Source: Flavobacterium sp. N502536 (GTDB taxonomy: Bacteria; Bacteroidota; Bacteroidia; Flavobacteriales; Flavobacteriaceae). From it: a stretch of 64,000 bases of DNA. This document shows positions 1 to 8,721 of this stretch, piece after piece. The first letter of the stretch is position 1, and every line of letters begins with the position of its first letter. The position numbers were made by a program, and so were the translations under genes. The notes under the pieces are model-generated. The model saw only the letters and a list, made by a program, of their open reading frames with translations, was not told where the DNA came from and made no database searches. The stretch covers positions 3,906,001-3,970,000 of the forward strand of contig NZ_CP110011.1 of the NCBI RefSeq assembly GCF_025947345.1. Reading direction: 5' to 3'.

Positions 1-1
1 A

Positions 2-379
2 AATGCAAATGCTATGGCTGATGCTTTCGTAAAAAGAGGATACAACATTATTTCAGGAGGAACAGATAACCACATGATGCTTATTGACTTAAGAAATAAA
101 GGAATCTCTGGTAAAGAAGCTGAAAACGCATTAGTAAAAGCTGAAATTACAGTAAATAAAAATATGGTTCCATTTGATGATAAATCACCATTTGTAACCT
201 CAGGTATCCGTGTTGGAACAGCTGCAATCACTACTCGTGGTTTAGTTGAAGAAGATATGGAAACGATTGTTGCTTTAATCGACAGAGTACTTGCAGATCA
301 TACCAATGAAGCTGTTATTGAAGAAGTAGCAAACGAAGTAAACGAAATGATGAGCGAAAGACCGATTTTCTCATACTAA
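2..379 (+). CDS. glyA: Serine hydroxymethyltransferase, C-terminal part (5' end outside window)
   Basis: The reading frame is open from the first bases of the window and ends at 379; about 125 C-terminal residues are present. The segment [20 protein letters not shown] and the later [20 protein letters not shown] are characteristic of the C-terminal domain of serine hydroxymethyltransferase. This cytosolic PLP enzyme interconverts serine and glycine and supplies 5,10-methylene-tetrahydrofolate. The PLP lysine and N-terminal domain lie upstream of the window. An internal ATG at 14 is not the start, because the preceding codons (Asn-Ala-Asn-Ala) continue the family sequence. A terminator hairpin follows at 404. 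Confidence 0.95.
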   Translation, partial: NANAMADAFVKRGYNIISGGTDNHMMLIDLRNKGISGKEAENALVKAEITVNKNMVPFDDKSPFVTSGIRVGTAAITTRGLVEEDMETIVALIDRVLADHTNEAVIEEVANEVNEMMSERPIFSY

Positions 380-403
380 TAAAGTTTCAAGCTTAAAAAA
401 TTC

Positions 404-452
404 AAGTTTAAAGTTTTGTACTGTAAAAAGTATAGAACTTTAAACTTTTTTT
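404..452 (+). terminator. Rho-independent terminator after glyA
   Basis: A 12-bp perfect stem (AAGTTTAAAGTT at 404-415 with AACTTTAAACTT at 436-447) is followed by five further T residues. It lies 25 bases after the glyA stop. A degenerate second copy lies at about 534-586. Confidence 0.8.
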
Positions 453-484
453 AATTCTGGGGAGTAAGTTGAAATGGGAAAAAA

Positions 485-700
485 AGTTTCAAGTTTCAAG
501 TTTCAAGTTTCAGGTTTCAGGTTTCAGGTTTCAGGTTTCAGGTTTTGTACCGTAAAAGACATAGAACGTTAAACTTTTCGGTTCTGAAAAGCAACCTGAA
601 ACCTGAAACAAAAAAAAACTTGAAACAAAGAAAACTTGAAACAAAGAAAACTTGAAACAAAGAAAACCTGAAAAAAAAGCAACCTGAAACAAATAAAACA
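485..700. repeat. Heptamer repeat tracts (AAGTTTC/AGGTTTC and complement)
   Basis: From 485 to 546 the heptamer GTTTCAA/GTTTCAG is repeated about eight times. From 593 to 700 the complementary heptamers (CCTGAAA, CTTGAAA) follow, including three 16-base repeats of AAAACTTGAAACAAAG. The two tracts can pair with each other. Between them lies a degenerate copy of the glyA terminator (534-586). Similar heptamer tracts occur at 27799-27846 and 29605-29646, so this is a dispersed low-complexity repeat, not coding sequence. Confidence 0.8.
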
Positions 701-706
701 AAAAAA

Positions 707-1300
707 ATGGGCGTACTAAGATTACAACTGCCAACCGACCCGCGATGGGTAAATATCGTAGAGAAAAATATTGAAGAAATCCTGACGGATCATGCCTGGT
801 GCGAGCAAAAAGCAGCAACAAATGCCATTACGATTATCACGAATAATTCTGAACACCAGGATTTGGTGCAGGACTTATTGGCTTTAGCCAAAGAAGAAAT
901 CGATCATTTTGAGCAGGTGCACAACATTATCATTAAAAGAGGATTGAAGTTAGGGCGTGAGCGTAAAGACGACTATGTAAACGAACTGTACCAGTACATG
1001 AAGAAAAGCGGAGACGGAAGTCGTGTGTCAGGACTGGTGGAAAGACTATTGTTTTCGGCGATGATTGAGGCCAGAAGCTGTGAGCGTTTTAAAGTTCTGT
1101 CTGAAAACATTCAGGACGAAGAGTTGGCTGTTTTTTACAGAGAGTTAATGGAAAGCGAAGCGGGGCACTACACCACTTTTATTACCTATGCCCGAAAGTA
1201 CGGCGTTGGAATTGACGTTGAAAAGCGTTGGAGAGAATGGCTTGCCTTCGAAGAATCTATTATTACCAACTACGGAAAAGGGGAGACTATTCACGGGTAA
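707..1300 (+). CDS. miaE: tRNA-(ms2io6A)-hydroxylase
   Basis: A 197-residue protein matching the MiaE family in length and motifs. MiaE is a non-haem diiron monooxygenase that hydroxylates the isopentenyl side chain of the modified adenosine at position 37 of tRNAs reading U-starting codons. Two carboxylate-histidine iron motifs are visible, EIDH around residues 64-67 (ExxH) and ESEAGH with ExxH at 151-154, plus Glu121 in EARSCERF. These are the pattern of a ferritin-like four-helix bundle. The start MGVLRLQLPTDPRW fits the family N-terminus. It is preceded by an A-rich stretch and the heptamer repeat tract rather than a Shine-Dalgarno sequence. It appears to be a single-gene unit. Confidence 0.93.
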   Translation: MGVLRLQLPTDPRWVNIVEKNIEEILTDHAWCEQKAATNAITIITNNSEHQDLVQDLLALAKEEIDHFEQVHNIIIKRGLKLGRERKDDYVNELYQYMKKSGDGSRVSGLVERLLFSAMIEARSCERFKVLSENIQDEELAVFYRELMESEAGHYTTFITYARKYGVGIDVEKRWREWLAFEESIITNYGKGETIHG

Positions 1301-1520
1301 AGTTTGTAGTTTATAGTCGCAGTCTCAGTTACAGTTTTCAGTCACGGTTTGCAGTTTACAGTTTACATTTCACATTTTACAGCTTTAGTATTTCAGTTTG
1401 ACTTTTAGACGATTGTCACGTTGAGCGAAGTCGAAACGTGCTCTAAGTTCACGTAACCCGTGTTCAAATATTAGCAAAGTTTTATGAACTATAACTTAAA
1501 ATCAGCAATCTAAAATTCCT

Positions 1521-1528
1521 TACATTTG
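1521..1528 (+). promoter_or_regulatory. Bacteroidota-type -7 element upstream of guaC
   Basis: TACATTTG matches the TAnnTTTG consensus of the Bacteroidota housekeeping sigma factor. It lies 22 bases before the guaC ATG. No convincing TTTG -33 element was located. Confidence 0.5.
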
Positions 1529-1550
1529 AGAGTAACGAAAATTGAAAGCT

Positions 1551-2591
1551 ATGAGAATAGAAAGTGATTTGAAATTAGGATTTAAAGATGTAATGATTCG
1601 TCCAAAAAGATCGACGCTAAAAAGCAGATCTGAAGTCTCTTTAGAGCAGAATTTTAAGTTTTTGCACAGTTCCGCATCCTGGTTTGGGATTCCGATTATG
1701 GCGGCCAATATGGATACTGTCGGAACTTTTGAAATGGCTAAAGTTTTAGCAAAAGAAAAACTCTTTACCGCAATTCACAAACACTATTCTCCGCAGGAAT
1801 GGAAAGAATTTTTAAAAGACACCACTCAGGATTTCTACGATTATATCGCCATTAGTACCGGAACAGGAAAGGAAGATTTTGAAAAAATACGCCAAATTAT
1901 TACCGAAAACCCTTTACTGAAATTCATTTGTATTGATGTTGCTAATGGCTATTCAGAACATTTTGTGCAGTTTTTAAAACAAACCCGCAAACAATATCCC
2001 GACAAAGTGATTATTGCCGGAAATGTAGTCACCGGAGAAATGGTTGAAGAACTATTGTTAGCCGGGGCCGACATTGTAAAGGTTGGTATTGGACCGGGTT
2101 CTGTTTGTACTACTCGTGTGAAAACGGGAGTAGGTTATCCGCAGCTTTCTGCCATTATTGAATGTGCCGATGCTGCTCACGGTTTAGGTGGACACATCAT
2201 TAGTGATGGCGGTTGCAGTACACCGGGAGATGTGGCAAAAGCGTTTGGTGCCGGATCTGATTTTGTAATGTTGGGCGGAATGCTCGCCGGACACACAGAA
2301 AGCGGAGGAGAGATGATTGAAATAAACGGGAATAAATTCAAACAATTTTACGGAATGAGCTCTACAACCGCCATGGACAAGCATGTTGGAGGTGTGGCAG
2401 AATATAGAGCAAGCGAAGGTAAAACCGTGCAGGTACCTTTCAAAGGGCAGGTTATAAATACCATATTGGATATTTTGGGTGGTTTGCGAAGTACATGTAC
2501 CTATGTAGGCGCTTCACGTCTAAAGGAACTTACCAAACGAACGACCTTTATAAGAGTAAGTGAACAGGAAAATCAGGTTTTTACAAATTAA
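1551..2591 (+). CDS. guaC: GMP reductase
   Basis: NADPH-dependent GMP reductase, which deaminates GMP to IMP in purine salvage. It has the IMPDH/GMPR TIM-barrel with no CBS insertion. The N-terminus [20 protein letters not shown] is almost identical in pattern to enterobacterial GuaC, so ATG 1551 was chosen over a TTG nine bases upstream. The protein is 346 residues, the usual size of the GuaC type 1 subgroup. The catalytic loop [11 protein letters not shown] places the thioimidate cysteine near residue 186, and the phosphate-binding segments [11 protein letters not shown] and MLGGMLAGH follow. A GNAT gene starts 22 bases downstream and may be cotranscribed. Confidence 0.95.
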   Translation: MRIESDLKLGFKDVMIRPKRSTLKSRSEVSLEQNFKFLHSSASWFGIPIMAANMDTVGTFEMAKVLAKEKLFTAIHKHYSPQEWKEFLKDTTQDFYDYIAISTGTGKEDFEKIRQIITENPLLKFICIDVANGYSEHFVQFLKQTRKQYPDKVIIAGNVVTGEMVEELLLAGADIVKVGIGPGSVCTTRVKTGVGYPQLSAIIECADAAHGLGGHIISDGGCSTPGDVAKAFGAGSDFVMLGGMLAGHTESGGEMIEINGNKFKQFYGMSSTTAMDKHVGGVAEYRASEGKTVQVPFKGQVINTILDILGGLRSTCTYVGASRLKELTKRTTFIRVSEQENQVFTN

Positions 2592-2613
2592 TAAAAGCAT
2601 TTTAAAATAGAAT

Positions 2614-3111
2614 ATGATTACAATTTCAGAAGCTACAGTAAGCGATATTAAACTAATTCAGAAAATAGTACATATAACATGGCCGATTACATACGGTGAA
2701 ATCTTAACAAAAGAACAATTGGTTTATATGTTAGATCTTTTTTACTCTGACGAAGCCTTAACCGATCAGTTAATTAAAAAAGAGCAATTGTTTTATAGAA
2801 TTGATGAGAATCAAACCAATATCGGATTTATCGGAATCGAACACAATTATAAAGGAAAAGCAGTAACTAAAATTCATAAAATCTACCTTTTGCCGGAAAC
2901 TCAGGGGAAAGGGATAGGTAAAAAAGTTATTGAAGAAATTGAAAAACTAGGGGCAGAGAACAATTCGCAGGCATTATCCCTAAATGTTAACCGATTTAAT
3001 ACCGCTCTGGGTTTTTATAAAAAGATAGGTTTTGAGATCATCGGAGAGTCAGATCTTGATATTGGAAATGGCTATTTGATGGAAGATTATGTAATGGAGA
3101 AAAAATTCTAA
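2614..3111 (+). CDS. GNAT family N-acetyltransferase
   Basis: A 165-residue single-domain acetyltransferase of the GCN5-related fold. The acetyl-CoA pyrophosphate-binding signature appears as LPETQGKGIGKKVIEEIEK (Q/RxxGxG/A), followed by the typical NVNRFNTALGFYKKIGFE segment of motif B, where Asn and Tyr contact CoA and substrate. The substrate cannot be read from sequence. The close relatives I recall are annotated only as GNAT or spermidine-like acetyltransferases. It follows guaC by 22 bases on the same strand. Confidence 0.85.
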   Translation: MITISEATVSDIKLIQKIVHITWPITYGEILTKEQLVYMLDLFYSDEALTDQLIKKEQLFYRIDENQTNIGFIGIEHNYKGKAVTKIHKIYLLPETQGKGIGKKVIEEIEKLGAENNSQALSLNVNRFNTALGFYKKIGFEIIGESDLDIGNGYLMEDYVMEKKF

Positions 3112-3177
3112 AACAAAACCAGACATGCATTTTAGAAGGTGAACTGCGACTGTAAACTGCGACTGCAAACTACAACA

Positions 3178-3756
3178 TCAACTCACAATCACATCATGTT
3201 TAAACAACAAGCCTTTCACTTCTTTCAAAGCAAAAACAGCTTTTTTCAGTTTGGTTTTTGAGGGATCGATGGTATAATTGTAGCTGGTTTTAAAGTCGGC
3301 CTTATTGGCAATGGCTTTGTCGAATTCAGAGCGATACAGGTCGCAATTGTCAAACAGCACGCTTGTGAGGTCGGTAGCCATAAAATCGACGGCAATTAAA
3401 CTGCAATTGGTAAAGGTTGTTCCTTTAATCTTTAAGGTGTAAAATTTTGAAAAATCTAAAACGCAATCGTAAAAATGAATTTCAAAGATCAGTTTGTCGC
3501 ACATGGCAAAATTAACTTCTTTGATTTCACAACGGTTAAAAGTAGCGGTACGAAAGGCTACATAATTGATTTTTGCTTCGCTAAAAGTACAGTCGTTAAA
3601 AATACAATCAATAAAAGTAACGGCTAAAAAAGTACAGGCTGAAAAATTACAATTATTGAAAACACAACATTCGAAATCCTTAAAATTGACATCATCTCTA
3701 CCGTAAATGATGGTATTGTATTCTTTATCAAGGAAATATTGAGATTCTTTTTTCAA
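3178..3756 (-). CDS. Pentapeptide-repeat protein
   Basis: A 192-residue protein with no signal peptide or membrane segment. Residues about 20-165 are built from five-residue repeats of the A(D/N)LXX type in a Cys/Phe-rich variant, for example CVFNNCNFSACTFLAVTFID and later TNCSLIAVDFMATDL, predicting a right-handed quadrilateral beta-helix. Some pentapeptide proteins (Qnr, MfpA) protect DNA gyrase from quinolones, but repeat sequence alone does not show that. The Qnr-like loops are not evident and the role is unknown. It is transcribed towards the GNAT gene from an isolated position. Confidence 0.8.
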   Translation of the reverse strand: MKKESQYFLDKEYNTIIYGRDDVNFKDFECCVFNNCNFSACTFLAVTFIDCIFNDCTFSEAKINYVAFRTATFNRCEIKEVNFAMCDKLIFEIHFYDCVLDFSKFYTLKIKGTTFTNCSLIAVDFMATDLTSVLFDNCDLYRSEFDKAIANKADFKTSYNYTIDPSKTKLKKAVFALKEVKGLLFKHDVIVS

Positions 3757-4090
3757 GGTAATTTTCTGGGATAGTTTTCAGGGTGAAAAGATACTAATTA
3801 TACAAGTATTAGCAGACGATAAATAAAGATAATTTTTGATCCCGAAGGGGACTTTCGGATTGAATAGAAAAGAAGGTTAAGACCTTTTGCCTGATGCAGT
3901 TAAGGAGCTCTATTTAGAGGTGTTTTTTGTGAATTTGATATTTTTTGATTCTTAAAATGATAAGTGTTTAATTTTAGGGTTAAATTTTAAGAAAATCTTA
4001 GCAGTATTTGATTTGAAATATTTTCTTATGAGGGTAATTTGATGTAGTTTTACACTGTTTTTTAAAGTTAAACGTAACAATTAATATTAT
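3757..4090. other. Intergenic region upstream of aspA and the pentapeptide gene
   Basis: 334 AT-rich bases between divergent genes. A short imperfect hairpin (CCCGAAGGGGACTTTCGG) lies around 3841. No ORF, RNA gene or clear operator was seen. It presumably carries both promoters. Confidence 0.4.
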
Positions 4091-5500
4091 ATGGGATCAA
4101 CGAGAAAAGAGCATGATTTTTTAGGGGAATTAGACATTCCAAATCATCTATATTATGGTATCCAGACCTTCAGAGCAGTAGAGAATTTTAATATCACAGG
4201 AATTCCTATTTCAAAAGAACCTTTATTCATTAAAGCATTAGGTTATGTAAAAAAAGCAGCAGCTTTGGCAAACAAAGACTGTGGCGCATTAGACGCAAAG
4301 ATTGCAGAAGCTATTTGTTATGGAAGTGACCAGGTAATTGCAGGTAAATTTGATCAGGAATTTGTGAGCGATTTAATTCAGGGTGGAGCCGGTACTTCGG
4401 TAAACATGAATGCTAACGAAGTAATTGCTAATATTGGTTTAGAATATTTAGGACATAAAAAAGGAGATTATAACTTTTTACACCCAAACAATCACGTAAA
4501 CTGTTCTCAATCTACAAATGATGCATATCCGTCAGCTTTTAGAATTGCACTTTACCTTAAAATAGAGAGTTTTATTAAAACTTTAGAAGGCCTTGAAGTA
4601 GCTTTTGCTACAAAAGGAGAAGAATTTAAAAGTGTTCTGAAAATGGGAAGAACACAATTGCAGGATGCTGTTCCAATGACTTTAGGACAGGAGTTTAACT
4701 CTTATGCTACTACTATTGGAGAAGATGTTAGAAGATTAAGAGATGCTCAGAGTTTGGTTTTAGAAATCAATATGGGAGCGACTGCTATTGGAACAAGAGT
4801 AAACGCACCGGAAGGATACCCTGAAATTTGCGTGAATTACTTAGCGAAAGAAGTAGGTATTCCATTAACACTTTCTCCGGATTTAATTGAAGCTACAGTA
4901 GATACAGGTGCTTATGTTCAGATTATGGGAACATTGAAAAGAACCGCAGTTAAAATTTCAAAAATTTGTAACGATTTACGTTTGTTGAGCTCGGGACCAA
5001 GAACAGGTTTCAACGAAATCAACTTACCGGCACGTCAGCCAGGATCGTCTATCATGCCTGGAAAAGTAAATCCGGTAATCCCGGAAGTAGTAAACCAGAC
5101 TTGTTTTTATGTAATCGGGCAGGATTTAACCGTAACTATGGCTGCTGAGGCTGGACAATTACAGTTAAATGTGATGGAGCCGGTAATTGCGTTTGCTATG
5201 TTTACTTCACTGGATTATCTTTCAAATGCAATTCAGACTTTAATCGATAAATGTATTACTGGAATTACTGCAAATGAGGCCCACTGCTACAATATGGTAA
5301 TGAATAGTATTGGTATTGTAACACAGCTGAACCCAATTTTAGGGTATGAAGAAAGTGCAAGTATCGCAGGTGAAGCTTTGAAACTGAATAAAAGTGTACA
5401 TCAGATCGCGGTGATTGAAAGAAAATTAATCACACAGGAAAAATGGGACGAAATTTATTCATTGGATAATTTAATCAACCCAAAATTCATTACGAAATAA
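4091..5500 (+). CDS. aspA: Aspartate ammonia-lyase (aspartase)
   Basis: Catalyses reversible deamination of L-aspartate to fumarate and ammonia, feeding the TCA cycle; cytosolic homotetramer of the fumarase/aspartase superfamily. The 469-residue length is that of AspA. The superfamily signature GSSIMPGKVNPVIPE is present near residues 317-331, with the catalytic serine in the GSS loop. The aspartase-type segments SQSTNDAYPSAFRIA (about 139-153) and GRTQLQDAVPMTLGQEF (about 188-204) are also clear. The N-terminal RKEHDFLGELDIPNHLYYGIQTFRA supports the start. It is a single-gene unit ended by the hairpin at 5524. Confidence 0.93.
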   Translation: MGSTRKEHDFLGELDIPNHLYYGIQTFRAVENFNITGIPISKEPLFIKALGYVKKAAALANKDCGALDAKIAEAICYGSDQVIAGKFDQEFVSDLIQGGAGTSVNMNANEVIANIGLEYLGHKKGDYNFLHPNNHVNCSQSTNDAYPSAFRIALYLKIESFIKTLEGLEVAFATKGEEFKSVLKMGRTQLQDAVPMTLGQEFNSYATTIGEDVRRLRDAQSLVLEINMGATAIGTRVNAPEGYPEICVNYLAKEVGIPLTLSPDLIEATVDTGAYVQIMGTLKRTAVKISKICNDLRLLSSGPRTGFNEINLPARQPGSSIMPGKVNPVIPEVVNQTCFYVIGQDLTVTMAAEAGQLQLNVMEPVIAFAMFTSLDYLSNAIQTLIDKCITGITANEAHCYNMVMNSIGIVTQLNPILGYEESASIAGEALKLNKSVHQIAVIERKLITQEKWDEIYSLDNLINPKFITK

Positions 5501-5523
5501 GAGATTCTCTATATTGATACAAG

Positions 5524-5553
5524 GCCGGCATTGTTTTAATGCCGGCTTTTTTT
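5524..5553 (+). terminator. Terminator after aspA
   Basis: A GC-rich stem GCCGGCATT (5524-5532) pairs with AATGCCGGC (5538-5546) across a five-base loop and is followed by a T run. It is positioned 23 bases after the aspA stop. Confidence 0.9.
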
Positions 5554-5764
5554 ATGAAGTAAAAATGGATTTTCTTTTGCTCTGTAAAGGAGACTGGCAG
5601 CAACATTACACTTTAATTTTAAGAAGCAACACCGCAACGCTCAGGAAACATTTAGATCGAAAAGCAATTCTTTGGAGTTGTTTTTTTGTGGAAAATATAA
5701 CCTATTGTTCATAATTAAATCATAATTTATAACTATTGTGATTTATATTTTTAAAGTCAATCCT

Positions 5765-5772
5765 TATTTTTG
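5765..5772 (+). promoter_or_regulatory. -7 element upstream of the response regulator
   Basis: TATTTTTG fits TAnnTTTG and lies 20 bases before the ATG at 5793. The spacing to the nearest upstream TTG is longer than usual, so only the -7 box is claimed. Confidence 0.45.
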
Positions 5773-5792
5773 CTGTTCATACCTGAACTAAG

Positions 5793-6467
5793 ATGAAATT
5801 ACTGATAGTAGAAGACGAACCAAATCTTTTGTCCATTTTAAGGAAAGGATTTGCCGAAAACAATAATGAAGTAAGTGTGGCTCTGGATGGCAGAACTGCT
5901 CTGGAAATGATTCACAATTATAATTTTGATGTTGTTGTTTTAGATGTAATGCTTCCCGATATTAACGGAATAGAGATTTGCAGAAGACTTCGCGCCAGTA
6001 AGAATTTTGTTCCGGTATTGCTATTAACCGCTCTTGGAACTTCAGAAAATATTGTGACCGGACTTAATGCAGGTGCCGACGATTATTTGGTAAAACCCTT
6101 TAAATTTGGAGAACTTGATGCCAGAGTAAACGCACTACACCGCAGAGCTCATCAGGACACCGAAAAGGTAGATACCATAACCATTGGCGATTTAGAAATA
6201 AACGGTCGTGCAAAAACGGTCAAAAGGGAAGGAGAATCAATCATTCTGACAGCCAAAGAGTTTAAATTGTTATACTACCTGGCTAAAAATAGCGGACGTA
6301 TCGTTTCCCGGGACCAAATCTTAGACAATGTCTGGGATATTAATTTTGATATGAACACCAATGTTGTTGATGTTTACATCACCTATTTAAGAAAAAAAAT
6401 CGATAAACCTTTTGAAACCAAACTCATCCACACCATGAAAGGTCTGGGCTACGTGATACAACCATAA
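5793..6467 (+). CDS. OmpR/PhoB-family response regulator
   Basis: A 224-residue two-domain regulator. The receiver domain (about 1-115) has the acidic pocket VEDE at 7-10, phospho-acceptor Asp51 in VVLDVMLPDING, and the conserved Lys in DDYLVKPFKFGEL. The C-terminal winged-helix DNA-binding domain (about 128-222) ends with the typical TYLRKKID and TMKGLGYVI segments. It is cotranscribed with a histidine kinase that starts one base after its stop. The signal sensed is not evident. The downstream stress-protein and bestrophin genes could be targets, but no binding site was identified. Confidence 0.92.
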   Translation: MKLLIVEDEPNLLSILRKGFAENNNEVSVALDGRTALEMIHNYNFDVVVLDVMLPDINGIEICRRLRASKNFVPVLLLTALGTSENIVTGLNAGADDYLVKPFKFGELDARVNALHRRAHQDTEKVDTITIGDLEINGRAKTVKREGESIILTAKEFKLLYYLAKNSGRIVSRDQILDNVWDINFDMNTNVVDVYITYLRKKIDKPFETKLIHTMKGLGYVIQP

Positions 6468-6468
6468 T

Positions 6469-7866
6469 ATGGATATAAGAAAAAAAATAACATACACTTA
6501 TGTAGCCTTGTCGAGCTTTAGTACATTACTTCTATGTATTGTTGTTTTTGTTCTGTTCAGAGAAAATAATCGCTACCATTTCTTAAAAAGACTGGAAGAC
6601 AGAGCTAAAATTGTAGCCTCTATTCATTTTCAGAACGATCCCGAAAAAATAAAATACTACAGTAATCTTAAAAAAAATGGACTGGAGGAGTTGATTGAAG
6701 AAGAAGAATTTGTTCTAAAAATAAACAGTGCCAATAGTTTTGATTACAACACCAAGCTGAATTTACCAAACGAGTTTTACACCAATATTTTAAATACCGG
6801 GAGAGACTATTTTGAGAAAGAGAACAAGTATTATTTGGGACAGGTTTTTACAGAGAACAACCAAAAATACATCGTAATTGTAGGTGCTCGTGACCGAAAA
6901 GGTCCGACAACGACAATTTATATCGTAAAAATCATGTTGTTCGGAGGGATTGGATTCATATTTCTTGCCTTCTTTTTGGGACGTTTTTTAGCCAAAAGAG
7001 TGATCAATCCGGTGGCGCGAATTACCAAAGAAGTAAATAGAATCAGTGCGTCTAATCTTCACAACCGCTTGCCGGAAGTCAAAAACTCCGATGAGATCTC
7101 AGACCTTACGGAAACCTTCAACGACATGCTGGACCGTTTGGAAACGTCATTTGAGATACAGGCCAATTTTATCAACAATGCGTCACACGAATTAAAAACG
7201 CCAATTACAACAATTATAGCGGAGTCGGAAATTATGCTTTTTAAAGAAAGAGAAATTCCGGAATACATTCAGTCTTTAGAAAACATTTACAGTCAGGCCT
7301 CGCGATTAGGAAATCTGACCGAAAGTTTGTTAAAGCTTACTCAGACAGGCTACGACGGTAAAAAGCAGGTTTTGGATATTGCCAGAATCGACGAAGTTCT
7401 GATGGATGTAAAATCTGATCTGGATAAAATTTATCCGGACAACCGCGTCAGCATCAAGTTGAACTTTGCTCCTAAAGACTCTAATTTGCTTTTAATTCCG
7501 TGCAACAAACCGCTTTTAGAACTTGCCATTAACAACATTATTACCAATGGTGTAAAGTATTCGGATAACAATGAGGTTTTTGTAACGCTTTCTGCCAATC
7601 AGGACTGGATTAAAGTAGCTATCAATGATATAGGGATTGGTATCCCGCCGGAAGACATTCCGCATTTGTACGAGCCTTTCTTTAGAGGTAAAATTGCAAC
7701 CAAATATATCGGTTATGGTTTGGGGCTTCCATTGGCTTCAAAAATCATTCGCATGCACGATGGTGAGATTCAGGTACAGTCTGAACAAAACAAGGGGACT
7801 ATTGTAACCATCGTCTTCAATAAAACAAACACGAAGAAAACCAACATTAAAAATTCTAATCTTTAA
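6469..7866 (+). CDS. Membrane sensor histidine kinase
   Basis: A 465-residue kinase partnered with the preceding regulator. It has an N-terminal membrane helix (about 10-30), a roughly 125-residue periplasmic sensor region of unrecognised fold, and a second helix (about 157-178). A HAMP domain follows (RVINPVARITKEVNRISASN onward), then a HisKA domain with His240 in NASHELKTP, and an ATPase domain with N box NNIITNGVKYS, G1 box NDIGIGIPPEDI and G2 box GYGLGLPLASKI. The general architecture resembles CusS/BaeS-type sensors. The ligand is unknown. Start and stop spacing indicates a two-gene operon. Confidence 0.92.
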   Translation: MDIRKKITYTYVALSSFSTLLLCIVVFVLFRENNRYHFLKRLEDRAKIVASIHFQNDPEKIKYYSNLKKNGLEELIEEEEFVLKINSANSFDYNTKLNLPNEFYTNILNTGRDYFEKENKYYLGQVFTENNQKYIVIVGARDRKGPTTTIYIVKIMLFGGIGFIFLAFFLGRFLAKRVINPVARITKEVNRISASNLHNRLPEVKNSDEISDLTETFNDMLDRLETSFEIQANFINNASHELKTPITTIIAESEIMLFKEREIPEYIQSLENIYSQASRLGNLTESLLKLTQTGYDGKKQVLDIARIDEVLMDVKSDLDKIYPDNRVSIKLNFAPKDSNLLLIPCNKPLLELAINNIITNGVKYSDNNEVFVTLSANQDWIKVAINDIGIGIPPEDIPHLYEPFFRGKIATKYIGYGLGLPLASKIIRMHDGEIQVQSEQNKGTIVTIVFNKTNTKKTNIKNSNL

Positions 7867-7949
7867 TCTTAGAAAATTCTAATTAAGGGTTAAGACCCTT
7901 CTAATTTGCCGGGAGTTATTTTGTATGTATAAACTAAACGATTATACTT

Positions 7950-8672
7950 ATGAAAAATTTCCTTATACCTACGACTTTAAAAGACGATACAATTTGTGCT
8001 GTAAAATCAGCCATTGGTCAGGCAAAAGATTCAGATTGTGAAATTATTCTGATGTTGGTTTCAGACACTCCTGATGCCTTTTCGTCCTCTAACTTTTTAC
8101 GTGAAATGCGTACCGGACTTACAGTAAGTCAGGAAGAAGTATTAGAAACGTGCCGATACATTATTGAGCACACACCCAATTGTAAAATAAAAGTACACAA
8201 TCAATACGGACTTTCTTCTCCAATTTTTAAACGCATTATCGATGTTTTTGCGATAAAGCTGGTCGTGCTTACCAATTCTTACAAGCAAGAAACAAAACGT
8301 ATCCATCAATACCTTGTACAGTTAGCCGGAAACCAAAAATGTCCTATTTTACATTTAGGTTCAGAGCAATACAAAGAGGACTTCAATAAAGCACTTTATA
8401 TTGAAAACGGCCGTGCCAATATGCATGTTAAAGATGTTCAGCAATTTTTGAACAACAATTTTTCGTTCGAGATTGTAAGCCAGACCTCCAAATTTGAGGA
8501 CGACTACGAAAATTTTGCTCCTTATTTATCAGAAGCGATTTCCAAATACGATATCGATTTGCTGGTAGAAACCCGCAAAGGAGAGAAAATTCAATTCAAA
8601 AAAAATAAAAAAGAAACTATAAACGATAAACTGGGACTTCCGGTACTGTCGCTCTATGAAGAACTGGTATAA
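7950..8672 (+). CDS. Universal-stress-protein-like protein
   Basis: A 240-residue soluble protein. The opening MKNFLIPTTLKDDTICAVKSA is the beta1-alpha1 of a UspA-like alpha/beta nucleotide-binding fold (adenine nucleotide alpha-hydrolase superfamily), and the C-terminal half looks like a second, diverged Usp unit. The ATP-binding glycine motif G-2x-G-9x-G(S/T) of ATP-binding Usps is not obvious, so nucleotide binding is uncertain. It lies 83 bases after the histidine kinase and 49 bases before the bestrophin-like gene, all on the same strand, suggesting a shared stress or membrane-homeostasis role. Confidence 0.6.
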   Translation: MKNFLIPTTLKDDTICAVKSAIGQAKDSDCEIILMLVSDTPDAFSSSNFLREMRTGLTVSQEEVLETCRYIIEHTPNCKIKVHNQYGLSSPIFKRIIDVFAIKLVVLTNSYKQETKRIHQYLVQLAGNQKCPILHLGSEQYKEDFNKALYIENGRANMHVKDVQQFLNNNFSFEIVSQTSKFEDDYENFAPYLSEAISKYDIDLLVETRKGEKIQFKKNKKETINDKLGLPVLSLYEELV

Positions 8673-8721
8673 AACCAGGTTTCTTCCCATAAAAATAGAA
8701 GTTTAATTTAAACTGAAAAAT

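Noticed and set aside
531..821. 96-codon minus-strand frame across the miaE leader
   Set aside because: It is created by the heptamer repeats and runs into miaE on the opposite strand; the translation is repeats of FQV/FFV without protein character.
5514..5714. 66-codon frame after aspA
   Set aside because: It starts inside the aspA terminator and has no recognisable composition; considered chance.
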